Shown here piece by piece: positions 62,120-64,000 of a DNA stretch of 64,000 bases. The first letter of the stretch is position 1. Each line of letters begins with the position of its first letter. A model generated the notes under the pieces. It saw only the letters and a program-made list of their open reading frames with translations, searched no databases and was not told where the DNA came from. The stretch is from Deltaproteobacteria bacterium (GTDB lineage Bacteria > Myxococcota_A > UBA9160 > PR03), in assembly GCA_035063765.1 (NCBI GenBank), contig JAPSFT010000021.1, forward strand, positions 1 to 64,000. The letters run 5' to 3'. Made by a program: the position numbers and the translations under genes.

Positions 62120-62722
62120 TCAGGCGGGCTCGGCCTCCCACGCCCGCACAACGTCGAGGTAGACGTTCTCCTCACGAATGATGCGGAAGCCGGCGCGTGT
62201 GACATTCGTCGCCGTGTCGCGGTTCATGTCGGGCCCGAAGCGGCGGGTGATCGGGGTCAGCAGGTCCTGCATGACCGCGATGGGGGTCCACCGGCTGCGG
62301 ACATGCTCGAAGAGGAGGATGCGGCCGCTGGGAGAGACCACGCGCCGAAGCTCGCGCAGCCCGAGCACGGGCTCCGGGACCGAGCAGAACGTGCAGACCG
62401 TGACGACGGTGTCGAAGGTTGCGTCGGGGAACGCAAGACGCCGGGCATCCATTCGCGCCAGGGCCAGGCGGCCCGGATACGCCGCCGCACGCAGTCGGGC
62501 GCGTTCCAGCATTCCCGCGCTGATGTCGATCGCCACGACATCGAGACCCGGGGGAAAGTGGTGGAAGTCGCCGCCCGTGCCGGTGGCGAGCATCAGGCAG
62601 CGGCCCTCCATGCGGGCAAAGAGCCGCCGCTTGGCGGCGCCGAAGCGGTAGTCGTCGGCGCGCGTCTGCCGATCGTAGACGCGGCTCGCGCGATCCCACT
62701 TCCGCGCAAGGAGAGAGGGCAC
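62120..62722 (-). CDS. class I SAM-dependent methyltransferase
   Basis: A 200-residue methyltransferase of the UbiE/Methyltransf_11 type. Motif I reads LATGTGGDFHHF (about 45-56), followed by VVAIDISAGMLERARLRA and DTVVTVCTFCSVPEP (motif II area) and LFEHVRSRW. GTG start. The substrate cannot be inferred. It is followed upstream by a small membrane protein gene 9 nt away on the same strand. Confidence 0.85.
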   Translation of the reverse strand: MPSLLARKWDRASRVYDRQTRADDYRFGAAKRRLFARMEGRCLMLATGTGGDFHHFPPGLDVVAIDISAGMLERARLRAAAYPGRLALARMDARRLAFPDATFDTVVTVCTFCSVPEPVLGLRELRRVVSPSGRILLFEHVRSRWTPIAVMQDLLTPITRRFGPDMNRDTATNVTRAGFRIIREENVYLDVVRAWEAEPA

Positions 62723-62731
62723 CCGGGAACG

Positions 62732-63106
62732 CTAGCCACTGCCCGAGCGGAGTGCCCGGTCGTACACCTGGCACGACGCCACGACCGCGACGCCCACCAC
62801 CAGGGCGACCCAGATGACTTGCGGCCACGAAGCCGCCTGCATCGAGTCGCGCATGCCGAAGAGCATCCCGCCGTACATGCCGACGAGGCTCCCCGGCACC
62901 ATCACGTGGAAGAGGCCGACCAGCGAGCCGAGGGCGACGAGGACGATGAGGTGGACTGCAATTCCCAGCGCAGCGCCAACGCCCATCGCGAGGACGAGGT
63001 CCCAGCTCGGATCGACGATTGCATGAACCACCGCCGCGACGAGCACCGCCGTAAGACAGCCGGCGGCGTAGTCCCCCACCGCCGAGGCCCAGAGCCGGCC
63101 GATCAC
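62732..63106 (-). CDS. small polytopic membrane protein
   Basis: A 124-residue membrane protein with about four hydrophobic helices (VGDYAAGCLTAVLVAAVVH at the start). The GTG start at 63106 has GGAGGGGAGAA just upstream; the upstream part of the frame lacks coding character. It likely forms an operon with the methyltransferase. A central Met-rich stretch (GMYGGMLFGMRDSM) is notable in this copper context. Family not recognised. Confidence 0.65.
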   Translation of the reverse strand: MIGRLWASAVGDYAAGCLTAVLVAAVVHAIVDPSWDLVLAMGVGAALGIAVHLIVLVALGSLVGLFHVMVPGSLVGMYGGMLFGMRDSMQAASWPQVIWVALVVGVAVVASCQVYDRALRSGSG

Positions 63107-63411
63107 TTCTCCCCTCCCTCCGGAGCCCAGGCCTGGATCCGGACTCCGATCGTTGACCCGACCGTCGGGCGACTCGTGGCCGAAGCCGACGCGTGCGACG
63201 AGGAGAGCATAGGGCGTCAGGCGATAGCGGCCTTCACCGCATCCACCGACTCGCCCCGCGCAGAGGCGATCTCCCTGTACTCGAGGCCCCAGACTTTGCG
63301 TCGAGCGGGATGCGTCCTGCTCACGAGCGATGGCCTCAGCTGGTGCTCCCGATGTCACTTCGGGAACCTTCGCTCCGTAGGGAGATGGAGAATCGGGTGA
63401 GGGAGATTTGA
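63107..63411. promoter_or_regulatory. divergent intergenic region
   Basis: A 305-bp region between the minus-strand membrane protein and the plus-strand cytochrome gene. It should hold both promoters. I see no clear promoter boxes or operator by eye. Confidence 0.35.
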
Positions 63412-63969
63412 ATGCGATCCATAGCCGCGGCCCTACTGCTGCTCTCGGTCGCCATGACCGCCGGTGCGGCTGCCTTGTTCCTTGGCCTCTACGACGTCGC
63501 GGCCACCGAACCGCATTCCGCGGCCGTCCGTTGGCTGCTCTCGACGGCGATGGAGCAGGCCGTCGAGCGGCGCGCGGATGGGATCGTGGTTCCGAACGGC
63601 CTCAGCGATCCGCGGCGTATTCACTCCGGGTTCGTGGGGTACGACGACATGTGTGTCGGATGTCACGGCGCACCCGGGATCGAACGCGGCGTCGTCGGCG
63701 CCGGTCTGAACCCGCGACCGCCGGAGCTGCATACCAGCGAGCAAAGCTGGGAGGCGGCAGAGCTCTACTGGATCATCGACCACGGCATCAAGATGACGGG
63801 CATGCCGGCGTTCGGCCCCACTCACGACGACGAGCAACTGTGGGATCTGGTCGCCTTCGTGACGGCGCTGCCGCACCTGTCCGCCGAGGACTACGCCGAT
63901 CTGCGTCGGCAACGGACCGGCTCGCGCACTAGCGATGGCAAGGCAGGAGGAGGGCATGAGCATCGCTGA
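63412..63969 (+). CDS. periplasmic cytochrome c
   Basis: A 185-residue exported class I cytochrome c with an N-terminal membrane segment (about residues 4-26). The haem motif is CVGCH (C81, C84, H85) and the distal ligand M131 in GMPAFGPTHDDEQLWDLVAFV. The tail is Gly/His-rich (GGGHEHR). GGGAGATTTG precedes the ATG. It overlaps the start of the next gene, so they are coupled. Confidence 0.88.
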   Translation: MRSIAAALLLLSVAMTAGAAALFLGLYDVAATEPHSAAVRWLLSTAMEQAVERRADGIVVPNGLSDPRRIHSGFVGYDDMCVGCHGAPGIERGVVGAGLNPRPPELHTSEQSWEAAELYWIIDHGIKMTGMPAFGPTHDDEQLWDLVAFVTALPHLSAEDYADLRRQRTGSRTSDGKAGGGHEHR

Positions 63970-64000
63970 CTGGAAGCCCGCGCCGCGGGCTGCGAGCGCG
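63956..64000 (+). CDS. start of a gene that continues past the window
   Basis: ATG 63956 is preceded by GGAGGAGGGC and opens a frame (MSIADWKPAPRAA) that runs to the window edge. It overlaps the cytochrome gene end by 14 nt. Too little is present to name it. Confidence 0.5.
   Translation, partial: MSIADWKPAPRAASA

Noticed and set aside
1-64000. CRISPR array, insertion sequence or transposase
   Set aside because: No regularly spaced repeats and no DDE, serine or tyrosine recombinase motifs were seen on reading through the window.

Overview
The window is uniformly GC-rich DNA from a Gram-negative bacterium. Evidence for this is a VirB/Trb conjugation apparatus, an RND efflux trio with an outer-membrane channel, periplasmic c-type cytochromes and lipoproteins. 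The sequence does not fix the phylum; a high-GC member of Pseudomonadota, Myxococcota or a related group fits.

Region 1 (1-4.8 kb): a tRNA-Thr(CGT) gene, then five co-directional genes (three membrane-protein genes, an HNH-type protein, a TIGR02391/HEPN-like protein) that look like accessory or defence cargo, closed by a convergent XRE-type regulator.

Region 2 (5.1-12.2 kb): the DNA-processing half of a Tn4371-like integrative and conjugative element (ICE): AlpA-like regulator, TraF peptidase, DUF3363-type relaxase, VirD4/TraG coupling protein and a small accessory protein. It is followed by a gene-free stretch with a candidate oriT. A cargo gene with a HEPN-like RNxxxH motif sits between relaxase and coupling protein, flanked by a 25-bp direct repeat.

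Region 3 (12.2-14.8 kb): a small membrane protein, ArdC anti-restriction protein and RadC-like protein on the minus strand. ardC and radC, and a 75-codon gene at 28.0 kb, each carry a related structured leader upstream. Two of the leaders form perfect 11-bp hairpins that differ by compensatory changes.

Region 4 (14.8-27.4 kb): a defence island. Four overlapping genes encode a DUF499 ATPase, a DUF7680-like protein, a DUF1156 DNA methylase and a PLD-SNF2 helicase. A divergent gene encodes a tandem TIR-like domain protein fused to a P-loop ATPase (Sll1717 type).

Region 5 (27.8-37.7 kb): the mating-pair apparatus, trbBCDEJLFGI plus DUF2274, compact and complete for this ICE class. No integrase, parA or repA is visible, so the element probably continues outside the window or is incomplete.

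Region 6 (38.1-64 kb): a decayed DUF1259 gene, then a copper/silver homeostasis island. It holds a Met-rich secreted protein and an outer-membrane barrel, a DUF305 protein, an ECF sigma factor with NrsF-like anti-sigma, CusABC-type efflux, cytochrome c, a LOG protein, a CopB-type P-ATPase, small periplasmic proteins, a second NrsF-like protein, and a DevBCA-type ABC exporter whose ATPase carries a GAF-like extension. A methyltransferase, small membrane proteins and a second cytochrome c operon follow. Cytoplasmic copper would be exported by the P-ATPase and periplasmic copper by Cus, while the sigma/NrsF pair is the most likely regulator in view. This is inference from gene content.
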